Positions 5,690 through 5,838 of a stretch of 5,838 nucleotides of DNA are shown here, in pieces. The first letter of the stretch is position 1. Each line of letters begins with the position of its first letter. This stretch comes from an uncultured Nitrospinaceae bacterium (GTDB taxonomy: Bacteria; Nitrospinota; Nitrospinia; Nitrospinales; VA-1). The DNA lies in the NCBI GenBank assembly GCA_938073925.1, contig CALJGH010000091.1, forward strand, positions 1 to 5,838, given 5' to 3'. The position numbers and the translations under genes were made by a program. The notes under the pieces are model-generated. The model was not told the DNA's origin and ran no database searches. It saw nothing but the letters and a program-made list of their open reading frames with translations.

Positions 5690-5838
5690 TTACCGAAACT
5701 AAAGCCGCGGCTTCTAAAGGTGTTTTTGCTTCGCCCCATGCGTTGATTAACTTTATTCTTGAAGCGGCTTTGTGATCGGGCTTTTTTAGCCATTTTTCTT
5801 TTGAAAAAATCCGGTTTCTGTTTTTTTGTTACCGTCCC
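5686..5838 (-). CDS. C-terminal end of a highly basic protein (partial)
   Basis: An open frame enters from the right window edge and ends at TGA (5688-5686), overlapping the DUF350 start by 4 bp. The 50 visible residues contain 18 Lys/Arg and only one acidic residue, and end RSRGFSFGK. No membrane segment or known motif is visible. The ATGA overlap and unbroken frame argue that it is a real upstream gene of the same operon. An internal ATG (5793-5791, MAKKARSQ) would give a 35-residue peptide but has no convincing ribosome site, so a longer protein starting outside the window is more likely. Ser/Arg/Gly-rich tails occur on small proteins of yjf-type clusters such as YjfM (DUF1190), but I cannot assign it. 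Confidence 0.7.
   Translation of the reverse strand, partial: GTVTKKQKPDFFKRKMAKKARSQSRFKNKVNQRMGRSKNTFRSRGFSFGK

Noticed and set aside
5702..5713. Perfect 12-bp palindrome AAGCCGCGGCTT
   Set aside because: It lies within the reading frame of the basic-tail protein, has no loop or flanking repeat, and is a single copy, so an operator call is not supported.
1..5838. CRISPR arrays, tRNA or rRNA genes, riboswitches
   Set aside because: No spaced direct repeats, no cloverleaf-like segment and no rRNA-like stretch were seen; nearly all bases from 665 onward are coding.

Overview
The window looks like chromosomal DNA from a bacterium of moderate, slightly AT-leaning composition. The PspA, DUF350 and membrane aminopropyltransferase families are typical of bacterial envelopes, but nothing here fixes the lineage. 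I do not assign a phylum.

Layout. Bases 2-526 hold the decayed 3' part of an IS481/IS3-superfamily transposase. It has in-frame stops, two frame changes and loss of two catalytic acidic residues. It is followed by about 140 bp containing a probable IS end, a small hairpin and candidate promoter elements. A tight plus-strand operon then runs from 665 to 3209: a DUF2617-like protein, a small J-domain protein (4-bp overlap), a YbjN/CesT-like small protein, a PspA/IM30 (YjfJ-like) coiled-coil protein, and a DUF4178 protein 2 bp after pspA. From the other side a minus-strand operon converges on it: the C-terminal end of a very basic protein cut by the window edge (5838-5686), a two-repeat DUF350 (YjfL-like) membrane protein (4-bp overlap), and a spermidine-synthase-like enzyme fused to an N-terminal membrane domain. 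The two arms meet tail to tail across 26 bp with no visible terminator.

How the genes may work together. The set resembles the yjfIJKL-type envelope modules, in which a PspA homologue is encoded with DUF350 and with small proteins of unknown function. Here it also carries a membrane-tethered aminopropyltransferase. My inference is a membrane-stress or membrane-modification system: PspA coats damaged membrane, the DUF350 and SpeE-like proteins sit in the inner membrane, and the J-domain and YbjN-like proteins supply chaperone or adaptor functions. The aminopropyltransferase keeps its catalytic motifs, so it probably makes or attaches a polyamine-type group. Its acceptor is not known from sequence. 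The J-domain protein is the least expected member, and its N-terminus resembles the membrane-binding helix of PspA.
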